In this document: positions 1 to 8,706 of the stretch, piece after piece
How positions within the stretch are numbered: the first letter of the stretch is position 1
Layout: every line of letters begins with the position of its first letter
Program-made: the position numbers and the translations under genes
The notes under the pieces: generated by a model
The model's database searches: none
Told to the model about the DNA's origin: nothing
Seen by the model: only the letters and a program-made list of their open reading frames with translations
NCBI GenBank assembly: GCA_002423435.1
Contig: DIWE01000036.1
Span: 275,355 to 339,354, forward strand
Source: Clostridiales bacterium UBA6114
GTDB lineage: Bacteria > Bacillota > Clostridia > Oscillospirales > Butyricicoccaceae
DNA length: 64,000 bases
Reading direction: 5' to 3'

Positions 1-1047
1 GGGGCGATCGGCCTTCTGATCTCGACCGTCGGCATGGACGCGATGACGGGACAGCTCCGGTTTACCTTCGGCGCGACCTTTCTTTCGTCGGGGATCACCA
101 TCGTCCCGACCATGATCGGCCTTTTTGCGATTTCCCAGGTGCTGATCCTGGCGGAGGATTATAAAAACGCAAATAAAAAAATGTTTGAGGATGAAAAGGG
201 AAATACAGAGGGAAATATTTTTTCCTCGGCAAGAAGAATGATCCCGTCCGGGAAGACGATGCTCAGTCTCCTGCCGAACGCGCTCCGGTCGAGCATATAT
301 GGGCTTTTAGTCGGCATTATGCCGGGCGCAGGCGGCGACGTCGCCTGCTGGATCTCGTACGACGCCGCAAAGCGCGCCTCCAAGCACCCGGAAGAATTCG
401 GAAAGGGAAGCATCCAGGGCGTCTGCGCGTCGGAGGCCGCGAACAACGCGGTGACCGGCGGGAGCTTTATCCCGCTTTTCACGCTCGGCGTTCCGGGAAG
501 CTCCACCGCGGCGGTGATCCTCGGCGGCATGATGATCCACGGGCTTGTGCCGGGAAGCGAGCTTTTTACCCAGAAGGCGAATCTCGTGTATCCGATAATG
601 GTGGGCTTTATCATTGCAAACATCGTCATGGGCGTATTCGGCGTGCTTTTAGGGCCGTACCTTACAAAGCTCGCCAGCGTTCCGATCAGTATGCTTTTGC
701 CGGTGCTCATCACCCTGTGCATGATCGGCGCGTATACGATGCAGAGCAGCATTTACGACGTCTATATGACGCTCGCCTTCGGTCTGTTCGGCTATCTGAT
801 GCGCAAAACCGGATTTACGCCCACCCCGATCGTCCTCGCCGTCATATTGGGCGGGATGGCGGAGGTCGGCTTTTCCCAGTCGATCGTCATGGCAAAAGGC
901 AATGTAATTGCTTACTATTTTTCAAGGCCGATCAGCGTTGTTCTGATTGTCTTTATCCTGTTTGTCCTGTTTTGGCCGGTGGTGAGGAAAATCACCAAGG
1001 CGGTCAAAGGGAGGGAAAAAAGCGGGACGGCCGCGGCGGGACGCTAG
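1..1047 (+). CDS. TctA-family tripartite tricarboxylate transporter permease (5' truncated)
   Basis: The reading frame is open from the first base of the window, so the start lies upstream; the ATG at 34 is internal. The visible 348 residues are strongly hydrophobic, with a Gly/Pro-rich signature (SEAANNAVTGGSFIPLFTLG, then VPGSSTAAVILGG) typical of TctA, the large membrane subunit of tripartite tricarboxylate transporters. These carriers import citrate or related carboxylates with a TctB small subunit and TctC binding protein, presumably encoded just upstream. Citrate lyase genes follow immediately, so uptake of citrate or a close analogue is the natural inference. The basic C-terminal tail is probably cytoplasmic. 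Confidence 0.88.
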   Translation, partial: GAIGLLISTVGMDAMTGQLRFTFGATFLSSGITIVPTMIGLFAISQVLILAEDYKNANKKMFEDEKGNTEGNIFSSARRMIPSGKTMLSLLPNALRSSIYGLLVGIMPGAGGDVACWISYDAAKRASKHPEEFGKGSIQGVCASEAANNAVTGGSFIPLFTLGVPGSSTAAVILGGMMIHGLVPGSELFTQKANLVYPIMVGFIIANIVMGVFGVLLGPYLTKLASVPISMLLPVLITLCMIGAYTMQSSIYDVYMTLAFGLFGYLMRKTGFTPTPIVLAVILGGMAEVGFSQSIVMAKGNVIAYYFSRPISVVLIVFILFVLFWPVVRKITKAVKGREKSGTAAAGR

Positions 1048-1068
1048 AGAAAGGGCTTGGTGAGGTCA

Positions 1069-2091
1069 ATGCTTGAGGTCCGGGAAATCTTTCGGCCGGA
1101 AATCACCGACGATATCTATAAAAGCGCCGGGATCAAACGGCCGGAGGACTGCGACAGCACAATCGGGATTTTTGACGGCGGCGAGCTTCTGGCGACGGCG
1201 TCGATCAGGGACAATATTTTAGTGGGCTTCGCCGTTTCCTCCCGCGCGCGGGGGGAGGGGCTCCTCGCCACGCTTTGCACAGCTCTCATCAACATCGGGA
1301 TGTCAAACGGCCACAGGACCTTTTATATTTTTACAAAGCCGGAAAAGGCCTTTCTCTTTTCCGCGTGCGGCTTTCGGGAGATCGCACGAAACCCGCCGTA
1401 TTCCGCCCTGCTCGAATGGGGGGAGACCTCGGTCGATCAGTATGTCCAAAAGCTGCGCGCCTTTTCCCGGGATAAGCCGGACGGCGCCGGATGTATCGTT
1501 ATGAACGCAAATCCCTTTACGCTCGGGCACAGGTATCTCGCCGAATATGCGGCGGGGGAGAGTAGATGGCTTTACGTCGTCGTGGTCGAGGCGGAAAAAT
1601 CGATTTTTCCGTTTCATGTTCGGATGGAGCTGATACAAAAGGGCCTGCGGGATCTTCCGAACGTCACCGTGCTCGGCGGAGGGCAATATGTGATATCGGC
1701 CCTTACCTTCCCGACCTATTTTTCAAAGGAGGGGGACGTCGGGCCGGCGCAGACCGGGCTGGATCTGGCCCTTTTCTGCAGTTACATCGCGCCCGCGCTC
1801 AAGGTGAAGAGGCGGTATGTCGGGGAGGAGCCCTACTGTGAAACGACAAGGGCCTACAACAAAAGCATGAAGGCGGCGCTCCCGCCGAGGGGGATCGAGG
1901 TCGTCGAAATCCCGCGCAAAGAAAAAGACGGGGAGTATATCAGCGCAAGCCATGTGCGAAACCTGATCCGGGAAGGAAAAACCGAGCAGACCAAAAAGCT
2001 CCTGCCGGAGTCGACTTACGAATTTCTGCTCACGCCGGAGGGGGAAGAAATTGCGGAGAAAATCAGGCACAGCAACGATAGACATGGGTAG
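1069..2091 (+). CDS. citC: [citrate (pro-3S)-lyase] ligase
   Basis: CitC acetylates the thiol of the citrate lyase prosthetic group with acetate and ATP, converting inactive apo-lyase to the active form. The N-terminal ~130 residues look like a GNAT-type domain. From about residue 140 there is a nucleotidyltransferase fold with NPFTLGHRYL (T/HxGH motif) and ISASHVRNLI near the C-terminus, as in CitC and CoaD-like enzymes. At 340 aa it has the usual length. Three in-frame starts compete (TTG 1057, GTG 1060, ATG 1069); I prefer ATG 1069, which follows GGTGA at a 5-nt gap. It lies 21 nt behind the tctA stop, so the two are probably cotranscribed. Confidence 0.9.
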   Translation: MLEVREIFRPEITDDIYKSAGIKRPEDCDSTIGIFDGGELLATASIRDNILVGFAVSSRARGEGLLATLCTALINIGMSNGHRTFYIFTKPEKAFLFSACGFREIARNPPYSALLEWGETSVDQYVQKLRAFSRDKPDGAGCIVMNANPFTLGHRYLAEYAAGESRWLYVVVVEAEKSIFPFHVRMELIQKGLRDLPNVTVLGGGQYVISALTFPTYFSKEGDVGPAQTGLDLALFCSYIAPALKVKRRYVGEEPYCETTRAYNKSMKAALPPRGIEVVEIPRKEKDGEYISASHVRNLIREGKTEQTKKLLPESTYEFLLTPEGEEIAEKIRHSNDRHG

Positions 2092-2129
2092 GTGTAAAAG
2101 TTTGAAAGAATTCAAGCCTCAAGAATTAC

Positions 2130-2198
2130 GTGCGTGTCGCTCGCTTAACTTAAACCGCGGCACATGTACAAAACGACCATCCCTTTTTGTGGTCGTTT
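2130..2198 (+). promoter_or_regulatory. Structured leader RNA motif, copy 1 (before citD)
   Basis: Between citC and citD. A first stem pairs GTGTCGC (2134-2140) with GCGGCAC (2157-2163), with the loop ending in AAACC. A second hairpin pairs AAACGACCA (2171-2179) with TGGTCGTTT (2190-2198). The same pattern (GTGYCGCTCGC, loop, AACCGCGGCACATG, then a second hairpin of different sequence) recurs before yqfC and twice before the gene at 49941. In this copy the citD ribosome binding site lies outside the hairpin. I do not recognise a named RNA class. Confidence 0.5.
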
Positions 2199-2235
2199 GT
2201 GTCTTAAAGCGTAGAGGAAAGGAATGGTCATAACA

Positions 2236-2514
2236 ATGAAAATAAAAAAAGCGGCGACGGCGGGCTCCATGGAGTCAAACGACGCGCTCGTCGGCGTTTA
2301 CCCGAGGGAAAAAACGGGGATCGAGATTGAAATCGACAGCATATTGAAGGTCCAGTTTGGAGACAGAATCAAAAAATGCGCTCAGGAGGTCGCGGAGGAG
2401 TTAAACGTCGAGGCCGCGACGATCAAGATCGTCGACAAGGGCGCGCTCGACTATGCCCTGCGCGCGCGCGTGGAGACCGCTCTTTTAAGAGCGGCGGGGG
2501 AGGAGCAAGGATGA
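2236..2514 (+). CDS. citD: Citrate lyase acyl carrier protein (gamma subunit)
   Basis: CitD carries the 2'-(5''-triphosphoribosyl)-3'-dephospho-CoA group on which acetyl and citryl units move during citrate cleavage. With the start at ATG 2236 the protein is 92 aa and begins MKIKKAATAGSMES, which puts a serine at position 14, the modified residue of the family. The upstream ATG at 2224 sits directly on the GAGGAAAGGA ribosome binding site and is less likely. The stop overlaps the citE start (ATGA at 2511-2514), suggesting translational coupling. The citX/citG genes that make and attach the prosthetic group are not in the window. Confidence 0.92.
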   Translation: MKIKKAATAGSMESNDALVGVYPREKTGIEIEIDSILKVQFGDRIKKCAQEVAEELNVEAATIKIVDKGALDYALRARVETALLRAAGEEQG

Positions 2515-3386
2515 GAAGGTCGATGCTGTTTCTGCCCGGCTCAAACCCGGGGAATATCCTAAACGCCGACGCCTTCGGCGCCGACAGCATTATCATTGAT
2601 CTTGAGGACGCGGTTTCCTTCGACGAAAAAGATTCGGCGCGGATCCTCACGAGAAACGCGCTCTCCGCCTTCGACTTTCCGGGAACGGAGGTCATCGTCC
2701 GCACAAATTCTCTTTCGACGCCCTGGTGGAAGAAGGATCTCGACATGATCGTTCCGGAAAAGCCGGGTGCAATCATGCCCGCGAAGGTCGGGAGTGCCGG
2801 GGATATCAGGATCCTGAGCGACTACATAGCCGGCATCGAGGAAAAATGCGGGTTTGAAGCCGGATGCGTAAAGCTCATTCCGCTTTTGGAGTCGTCCGCC
2901 GCGATAGAAAACGCCTATCAGATCGCGACGTGCGACAAACGGGTGGTCGGGCTTTACCTCGGGGCGGAAGACCTGGCGCTCGACATGAAGGCCACGCGCA
3001 CGCAGGAGGGATACGAGATCAGCTATTCCCGGATGCGCCTTGTCGTCGCTGCGAGGGCGGCGGGCATCGACGCGCTCGACACGCCGTACATACGGGATAT
3101 CCACGACAACGAGGCACTTTACAACGAAACCGTGATGATCAAGAACATGGGATTTAACGGCAAGGCCTGCATCTATCCCGGCCAGGTCGAGGTGATAAAC
3201 GCGGTCTTTATGCCTAAAAGGGAGGATTACGACAACGCGGTCGAGCTCTTAAAGGCGGTCGACAAAGCCGAGAAGCAGGGCAAGGGTGTCGTAACATTCC
3301 GCGGCAAGCTTGTCGATGGGCCGGTAATCACCATGGCGAGAAACGTCGTAAGCGAATTTGAATCAATATATCGGGGGAAGATGTGA
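2511..3386 (+). CDS. citE: Citrate lyase beta subunit (citryl-ACP lyase)
   Basis: CitE cleaves citryl-ACP to acetyl-ACP and oxaloacetate. The 291-aa protein begins MRRSMLFLPGSNPGN and has the family signature DSIIIDLEDAVSFDEK with its metal-binding acidic residues, followed by LIPLLESSAAIEN and YLGAEDLALDMKATRT. FNGKACIYPGQVEVIN near the C-terminus is also typical of the HpcH/HpaI/CitE superfamily. The start overlaps the citD stop and the stop overlaps the citF start, so citDEF is tightly coupled. Citramalate lyase beta subunits look very similar, so the substrate (citrate or citramalate) is not settled by sequence. Confidence 0.92.
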   Translation: MRRSMLFLPGSNPGNILNADAFGADSIIIDLEDAVSFDEKDSARILTRNALSAFDFPGTEVIVRTNSLSTPWWKKDLDMIVPEKPGAIMPAKVGSAGDIRILSDYIAGIEEKCGFEAGCVKLIPLLESSAAIENAYQIATCDKRVVGLYLGAEDLALDMKATRTQEGYEISYSRMRLVVAARAAGIDALDTPYIRDIHDNEALYNETVMIKNMGFNGKACIYPGQVEVINAVFMPKREDYDNAVELLKAVDKAEKQGKGVVTFRGKLVDGPVITMARNVVSEFESIYRGKM

Positions 3387-4795
3387 TGAAGGGCAAGCTT
3401 GTCGCTTCTATTGAAGAAGCCATTGGGTTATGCGGTCTGAAAGACGGGATGACGGTTTCATTCCATCACCATCTCCGCGACGGCGACCAGGTTTTGCCGG
3501 CCGTGATGCACAAGATTGAAAGCATGGGCTTTCACGGCATCAAGGTCAGCGCGAGCTCGATCCACGGCTCGCACGGATGTCTTGCCGATCTTGTCCGGAA
3601 GAAGGTCGTGACGGGCATCGACACGAATTTTCTGTCAAGGGTTGTCGGAGAAACGATATCCGAAGGGACGATGGAGGAGCCCGTGAACCTGAGGACGCAC
3701 GGCCACCGCCCGCGCGCGCTCGAGACCGGGGAAATCGGGATCGACGTCGCGTTTATCGCGGCTTCGGCGGCCGACTGCTACGGGAATATGAACGGGGTCG
3801 ACGGCCCCTCCGCTTTCGGATCGATGGGCCACGCGTTTGCCGACGCGCAGTTTGCAAAAAAGGTGGTCGTCGTCACCGATTATCTCCTCGACTATCCCTT
3901 AAATCCGGTTTCCATCGACGAGACGTACGTCGATTATGTGGTCAAGGTCGACTCCATCGGCGACTCGGCCGGCATCGCGTCCGGGATCACCACGATTTCC
4001 AAGGACCCCATCGGCCTTCTGATCGCGAAAACCGCAACCGACGTAATCGAGGCATCGGGATACTTAAAAGACGGCTTTAATTTCCAGACGGGCGGCGGCA
4101 GGACATCGCTCGCCACCACCAAATTCTTAAAGGAAAAGATGCAGCGAAATCAGGTAAAAGGGAATTTCATCCTGGGCGGAATCAACAGCCTGTTTGTAAG
4201 TCTGCTTCAGGAGGGATATTTCAACACGATCCTCGACTGCCAGTGCTTCGACGTCACCGCCGCGCAGTCGCTCAAAAACAACCCGAACCACCAGGAGATC
4301 AGCTGCTCGCATTATGCGAACTTCTGCGGCAGGAGCTGCGCCGCGGCGAAACTGAGCGCGGTTATATTGGGCGCGACCGAAATCGACACTGACTTCAACG
4401 TGAATGTGCACACCAATTCGAGCGGCGTCATCATGGGCGGCAGCGGTGGCCACAGCGACATCGCCTACGGCGCGAAGCTCACGATTATCGTGGCGCCTTT
4501 AATCAGGGCGCGCTCCTCCATCGTCGTCGACAAGGTCACCTATCTTTCGACCCCGGGCGAATGCGTCGACGTCCTCGTCACCCAGCGCGGAATCGCGGTC
4601 AATCCGAAAAGGCCGGAGCTTCGGGACCGGCTTGAGGACGCGGGCCTGCCCGTAAAAGAGATCCGGGAGCTGTACGAATACGCAAAAAAGGTGACGGGCG
4701 AGGCGCACAGGGTGAAGACCGAGGACAAGGTGGTCGCGAACATCATCGGAAGAGAGGGAAAGTTGATCGACCGGATCTATCAGGTGGCGAAGTAG
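3386..4795 (+). CDS. citF: Citrate lyase alpha subunit (citrate:acetyl-ACP transferase)
   Basis: CitF exchanges the acetyl group on CitD for citrate, giving citryl-ACP for CitE. It is 469 aa, slightly shorter than many family members (~500 aa), with no obvious internal gap. The region around LRTHGHRPRALETGEIGIDVAFIAASAADCYGN and the later TNSSGVIMGGSGGHSDIAYG are characteristic. ATG 3386 shares one base with the citE stop and has GGGGGA about 7 nt upstream; GTG 3383 is also possible. About 100 nt with a GC-rich hairpin separate it from the next gene. Confidence 0.92.
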   Translation: MKGKLVASIEEAIGLCGLKDGMTVSFHHHLRDGDQVLPAVMHKIESMGFHGIKVSASSIHGSHGCLADLVRKKVVTGIDTNFLSRVVGETISEGTMEEPVNLRTHGHRPRALETGEIGIDVAFIAASAADCYGNMNGVDGPSAFGSMGHAFADAQFAKKVVVVTDYLLDYPLNPVSIDETYVDYVVKVDSIGDSAGIASGITTISKDPIGLLIAKTATDVIEASGYLKDGFNFQTGGGRTSLATTKFLKEKMQRNQVKGNFILGGINSLFVSLLQEGYFNTILDCQCFDVTAAQSLKNNPNHQEISCSHYANFCGRSCAAAKLSAVILGATEIDTDFNVNVHTNSSGVIMGGSGGHSDIAYGAKLTIIVAPLIRARSSIVVDKVTYLSTPGECVDVLVTQRGIAVNPKRPELRDRLEDAGLPVKEIRELYEYAKKVTGEAHRVKTEDKVVANIIGREGKLIDRIYQVAK

Positions 4796-4829
4796 AGCGC
4801 CCCACTATCTTTGCAAATGAATTTCCGCA

Positions 4830-4854
4830 GGGGGCCCGGAGGTCCCCGGCCCCC
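4830..4854 (+). other. GC-rich hairpin between citF and the aldehyde dehydrogenase gene
   Basis: GGGGGCC (4830-4836) can pair with GGCCCCC (4848-4854) around an 11-nt loop. No T-run follows, so it is not a clear terminator. It could be a processing or mRNA-stability element that sets relative expression of the lyase genes and the downstream dehydrogenases. Confidence 0.35.
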
Positions 4855-4893
4855 ATTTCAGATATGTAAACGATTATCTTAGGAGGAACAGAT

Positions 4894-6405
4894 ATGTCGG
4901 AAATACCGAGGCTTAAATATTTTGCCGGAGGGGAGTGGCTGGAGTCCAAAACCGCGAAGTATATGGACATTTACGACCCGAGCACGGGCGAGGTCATTGC
5001 CCGCACGCCGTGCTGCACCCCCGAGGAGGTCGCATATACCATCAATTGTGCAAAAGAGGCCTATCCCAAGTGGAGGGATACCCCCGTCCTTAAGAGGATC
5101 CAGGTCCTCTATAAATTCAGAGAGCTTCTGGAGAAAAACATGGAGGAGCTCGTATTCACGCTCTGCCGTGAGAACGGGAAGGTCTGGGAGGAAGCCCACG
5201 GCGACCTTTTAAAGGTCAAAGAGCCGGTGGAGCTCGCCTGTTCCGCGCCGTCCTTGATAATGGGGGAGTCTATGATGAACGCCTCCGCCGGGTTCGACAC
5301 CGTGCTGTACCGGGAGCCGGTCGGTGTGTTCGCCGGCATCGCGCCCTTTAATTTCCCCGGCATGATCCCGATGGGATGGATGGCGCCGATGTGCATCGCG
5401 ACGGGCAATACCTTTGTCCTCAAGGCGGCGAGCATGACGCCGATGACGAGCATGCGCCTCGCCGAGCTTTTTATGGAAGCCGGGCTTCCGAAAGGCGTTA
5501 TCAATATCGTGACCTGCTCGAGAAACGAGGCGGAGCTGTTTTTGACCGATCCCGCGGTCAAGGGCGTTACCTTTGTCGGCTCGACCTCCGTCGGGCTGCA
5601 TGTTTATTCGACCGCCGCGGCGCACGGAAAGCGCGTGCAGGCGCTTTGCGAGGCGAAGAACCACGCGCTCGTTTTAGAGGACGCCGCGCTCGAGCGCACG
5701 GCGAGAGGCATCATCAATTCGGCGTTCGGCTGCGCCGGGGAGCGGTGCATGGCGCTGCCGGTCGCCGTCGTGCAGGAATCGGTCGCCGACGAGCTCGCGG
5801 CGCTTATTGTCCGGTTTGCAAAAGAGCTGAAGCTCGGCCCGGCCTATGACAAGCAGAGCCAGCTCGGCCCCGTCGTCTCAAGGGAGCACAGGGAATCTGT
5901 CGTCTCATGGATCGAAAAGGGTATCTCGGAAGGCGCGAAGGTTCTGCTCGACGGGCGGGCGGTCAGCGTTGCGGGGTTTGAAAACGGATTTTATCTTGGC
6001 CCCACGATTTTAGACCGCGTCACAAAGGAGATGACGGTCGGATCGACCGAAATTTTCGGGCCGGTGCTTTGCATCAAGCGGGTAAAGGATTTCGAAGAGG
6101 GGATTGAGCTTATGAATTCAAACCCCTTTGCCAACGGGTCGGTCATTTTTACGCAGAGCGGATATTATGCGAGGGAGTTTGCATATCGCACGGACGGCGG
6201 CATGGTCGGCGTCAACGTCGGCATCCCGGTCCCGGTCGGAATATTCCCGTTTGCGGGGCACAAGCGTTCCTTCTTCGGTGATCTGCACTGCCTCGGCAAG
6301 GACGGCATGCGCTTTTTCACCGAATCCAAGTGCGTGACGACCAAGTGGTTTTCCGAGGATGACAAAAAAGCAAAAAAAGTCGGCACCTGGGACGGAACGA
6401 TCTGA
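4894..6405 (+). CDS. CoA-acylating aldehyde dehydrogenase, methylmalonate-semialdehyde dehydrogenase-like
   Basis: A 503-aa ALDH-superfamily protein closest in pattern to methylmalonate-/malonate-semialdehyde dehydrogenases (MmsA/IolA), which convert a semialdehyde to an acyl-CoA with NAD and CoA. Support: YFAGGEWLESKTAKYMDIYDPSTGEV at the N-terminus, APFNFPGMIPMGWMAP, FVGSTSVGLHVY, and the catalytic cysteine in FGCAGERCMALP. The usual MGAKNH motif reads CEAKNH here, so its glycine is glutamate; this may affect substrate or mechanism. The start has AGGAGG 6 nt upstream. With the next gene it suggests that an aldehyde is made or used downstream of the lyase; the actual substrate is unknown. 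Confidence 0.8.
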   Translation: MSEIPRLKYFAGGEWLESKTAKYMDIYDPSTGEVIARTPCCTPEEVAYTINCAKEAYPKWRDTPVLKRIQVLYKFRELLEKNMEELVFTLCRENGKVWEEAHGDLLKVKEPVELACSAPSLIMGESMMNASAGFDTVLYREPVGVFAGIAPFNFPGMIPMGWMAPMCIATGNTFVLKAASMTPMTSMRLAELFMEAGLPKGVINIVTCSRNEAELFLTDPAVKGVTFVGSTSVGLHVYSTAAAHGKRVQALCEAKNHALVLEDAALERTARGIINSAFGCAGERCMALPVAVVQESVADELAALIVRFAKELKLGPAYDKQSQLGPVVSREHRESVVSWIEKGISEGAKVLLDGRAVSVAGFENGFYLGPTILDRVTKEMTVGSTEIFGPVLCIKRVKDFEEGIELMNSNPFANGSVIFTQSGYYAREFAYRTDGGMVGVNVGIPVPVGIFPFAGHKRSFFGDLHCLGKDGMRFFTESKCVTTKWFSEDDKKAKKVGTWDGTI

Positions 6406-6427
6406 ATAGCGGAAAGGAATGAGAAAA

Positions 6428-7543
6428 ATGGCGTTTACGTTCTTTCTTCCGGTTAAAATGGAGTTTGGCAGGGATCGGTACAAGGCGTGCGGCGAGTATG
6501 TAAAGGGCACAAGGGTCATGGTGATAACCGATCCCGTGATCGCGTCGATGCCCTATTACGGGGAAATCAAAGATACGCTTTCCGACACGCTCGCGCTGAC
6601 TTATGAAAAGGTTATGCCGAATCCCGAGACGGCGATGATCGACGAGGCGGTGTCCCTCGCGCGGGCGGCCGGGATCGACTGCGTCCTCGGTGTCGGCGGC
6701 GGCAGCGCGCTTGATACTGCGAAAGTGGTCGCCATGCTCTCCCGGACAAGGGAAGGGGAATTAAAGGACTTCCTCTATCAAAGGTGCGCTTATCCCACAG
6801 AGCGCACAGGTCTTTTGCTGATGCCGACGACGGCGGGCACCGGCAGCGAGGTGACCAATGTGGCCGTGATCAACGATACCGAGGCCGGCATGAAAAAGCC
6901 GCTCGTAAGCCCTTATATGTACGCCGATATCGCGCTTGTCGACCCGGCGCTCACCGACACCATGCCGAAAAAGGTCACGGCGAGCACCGGCATTGACGCG
7001 TTCTGCCACGCGATCGAGTCGTACTGGGCGACAAACACCAATCCGGTCACGAAGGCCGTGGCGCTCGAGGCGATGGACCTCATCCTGAAAAATCTCCGCA
7101 GGGCGTATGAGGACGGGGCGGACAAACCCGCCCGCGACAATATGGCGAAAGCCTCCATGCTGGCGGGCGTCGCCTTTTCACAGACGCGCACGACGGTCCT
7201 GCACGCGATCAGCTACTACCTGACCGCGCGTTATCGGATTGAACACGGCGCCGCATGCGCATTCACGCTTGTGCCCTTCTTAAAATATAACCTCGGGACC
7301 ATCCGAAACGAGCTTCAGAAGGCGGCGGACTATTGCGGTTACCGCACGCCTGAGGACTTTATCGAGACGGTTTCGGAGCTGTACCGGGACATAAGCTTGC
7401 CGAAAAAATTGTCCGAATACGGGATCTTGCCGGAGGACGCGGACAAAATCGCCGGGGAGGGCATGGCGCAGGCGACGACAAAGCTCAACCCCCGGCCGGT
7501 CACATTTGACGCGATAAAGGAGATCGTCGCGGGTATTATATGA
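6428..7543 (+). CDS. Iron-containing (group III) alcohol dehydrogenase
   Basis: NAD(P)-dependent oxidoreductase of the Fe-ADH family, 371 aa. The cofactor loop is VLGVGGGSALDTAKVVAML and the second signature is LLMPTTAGTGSEVTNVAVI. Metal ligands are expected in DAFCHAIESY and further histidines in TTVLHAISYYLTARYRIEHG. ATG 6428 is chosen over ATG 6419 because GGAAAGG lies 10 nt before the former but abuts the latter. It probably interconverts a hydroxy acid or alcohol and the semialdehyde used by the preceding dehydrogenase. It ends the operon, with a terminator directly behind it. Confidence 0.85.
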   Translation: MAFTFFLPVKMEFGRDRYKACGEYVKGTRVMVITDPVIASMPYYGEIKDTLSDTLALTYEKVMPNPETAMIDEAVSLARAAGIDCVLGVGGGSALDTAKVVAMLSRTREGELKDFLYQRCAYPTERTGLLLMPTTAGTGSEVTNVAVINDTEAGMKKPLVSPYMYADIALVDPALTDTMPKKVTASTGIDAFCHAIESYWATNTNPVTKAVALEAMDLILKNLRRAYEDGADKPARDNMAKASMLAGVAFSQTRTTVLHAISYYLTARYRIEHGAACAFTLVPFLKYNLGTIRNELQKAADYCGYRTPEDFIETVSELYRDISLPKKLSEYGILPEDADKIAGEGMAQATTKLNPRPVTFDAIKEIVAGII

Positions 7544-7554
7544 GCCGCAATCAT

Positions 7555-7583
7555 AAAAAGAGACGCAAAACGCGTCTCTTTTT
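7555..7583 (+). terminator. Intrinsic terminator of the cit operon
   Basis: A perfect stem pairs AAAAAGAGACGC with GCGTCTCTTTTT around AAAAC, followed by further T residues. It is 11 nt downstream of the alcohol dehydrogenase stop codon. Confidence 0.9.
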
Positions 7584-7657
7584 TATTGCCGCCGCCGCTT
7601 GCCAAAAACAGCCAAATATAGTTAAATATACTTATATCAATTTATACCGGGGGATTT

Positions 7658-8611
7658 ATGGACAGTCTGTTGTTCAGCTTAAATTCGGTCGGACCCGTGT
7701 TCCTTGTAATCGGGCTCGGGTTTTTCATAAAATCGGTCGGCATGGTGGACGAGCAATTTGTGGACACGGTGAACAAGCTCAACTTTAAGGTGGGCATACC
7801 GACCCTGCTTTTCAGCAATATCTACGCCGCAAACATCAGGGAGACTTTCAATCCCAAGCTGCTTACCTTTGTCCTTTGCAGCCTGACCGGCGTTGTTTTG
7901 GCGCTGTGGGTGGCCGTACCCCTGTTCGTCAAGGATAAAGGGAAGGCGTCGGCGGTCATACATACGGTCTTTCGCAACAACACGATACTGCTCGGGATCC
8001 CTTTGGCTGCAAATATGTTCGGCGAGCGGGGCGTCGCGCTCATTTCCTTTGTGATGCCGGTCACGATCCCGATCTATAATTTCCTCGGAGTCGTCCTGCT
8101 GATATCGTTCGGCGAGGCGGGGGACGAAAACTACGGCCAAAAAATAAAATCGACCGTGGCGCAGATCGTTCGAAACAACCTGATTCTGGCCTCGATCGCG
8201 GCGGTCCTTATTCAGCTTTTGTCATTCAGGCTTCCGTATTTTGTGGAAAGCGCGGTGACAAGCGTCGCGTCCATGAGCACCCCTCTCGCCCTGATTACCC
8301 TGGGAGCGCAGCTTGATATGAGAAAAGTGTCGTCAAACCTTAAGTATTCCCTTGCGGCTACATTCTTAAAGCTTGTCGCAGTCCCGGCCGTCGTTTTGTC
8401 GGTCGCGGTTGCCGCCGGATTTCAGGGCGTCGAGCTCGGGGTCATTTTTATTTTGTTTGCATCCCCGACGGCGGTCACCTGTTATATCATGGCGAGGGAG
8501 ATGAATTCCAACTATGAGCTGACGGGCGACGTCGTCCTTCTCTCGACCTTCTTCTCGATGTTTACAATGTTTATCGGGATTTATTTGATGAAATCCCTTT
8601 CGCTGATTTAA
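7658..8611 (+). CDS. AEC-family transporter (auxin efflux carrier/malate permease type)
   Basis: A 317-aa integral membrane protein with about ten hydrophobic segments in two halves. The N-terminal half contains GLGFFIKSVGMVD and KVGIPTLLFSNIY, the C-terminal half SMSTPLALITLGAQLDM and ASPTAVTCYIMA, which is the usual AEC/PIN-like pattern. Bacterial members move small carboxylates such as malate or malonate. Located just behind the cit operon it may export or import a product or substrate of that pathway. The ATG follows GGGGGA at a short gap. It has its own transcription unit, with a terminator on each side. Confidence 0.85.
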   Translation: MDSLLFSLNSVGPVFLVIGLGFFIKSVGMVDEQFVDTVNKLNFKVGIPTLLFSNIYAANIRETFNPKLLTFVLCSLTGVVLALWVAVPLFVKDKGKASAVIHTVFRNNTILLGIPLAANMFGERGVALISFVMPVTIPIYNFLGVVLLISFGEAGDENYGQKIKSTVAQIVRNNLILASIAAVLIQLLSFRLPYFVESAVTSVASMSTPLALITLGAQLDMRKVSSNLKYSLAATFLKLVAVPAVVLSVAVAAGFQGVELGVIFILFASPTAVTCYIMAREMNSNYELTGDVVLLSTFFSMFTMFIGIYLMKSLSLI

Positions 8612-8630
8612 GGCGAGGGGACAATATGGA

Positions 8631-8682
8631 ACGGGCCTGAGTTCCGCGGCACAATGCGCGGATCCCAGGCCCGTAAATTTTT
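8631..8682 (+). terminator. Terminator after the AEC transporter
   Basis: ACGGGCCTG (8631-8639) pairs with CAGGCCCGT (8666-8674), with an inner CCGCG/CGCGG stem, followed by AAATTTTTA. It lies between the convergent AEC and glmS genes; the T-run favours the plus strand. Confidence 0.75.
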
Positions 8683-8706
8683 ACATGGGTGCTGTTTTTG
8701 CGGTAT

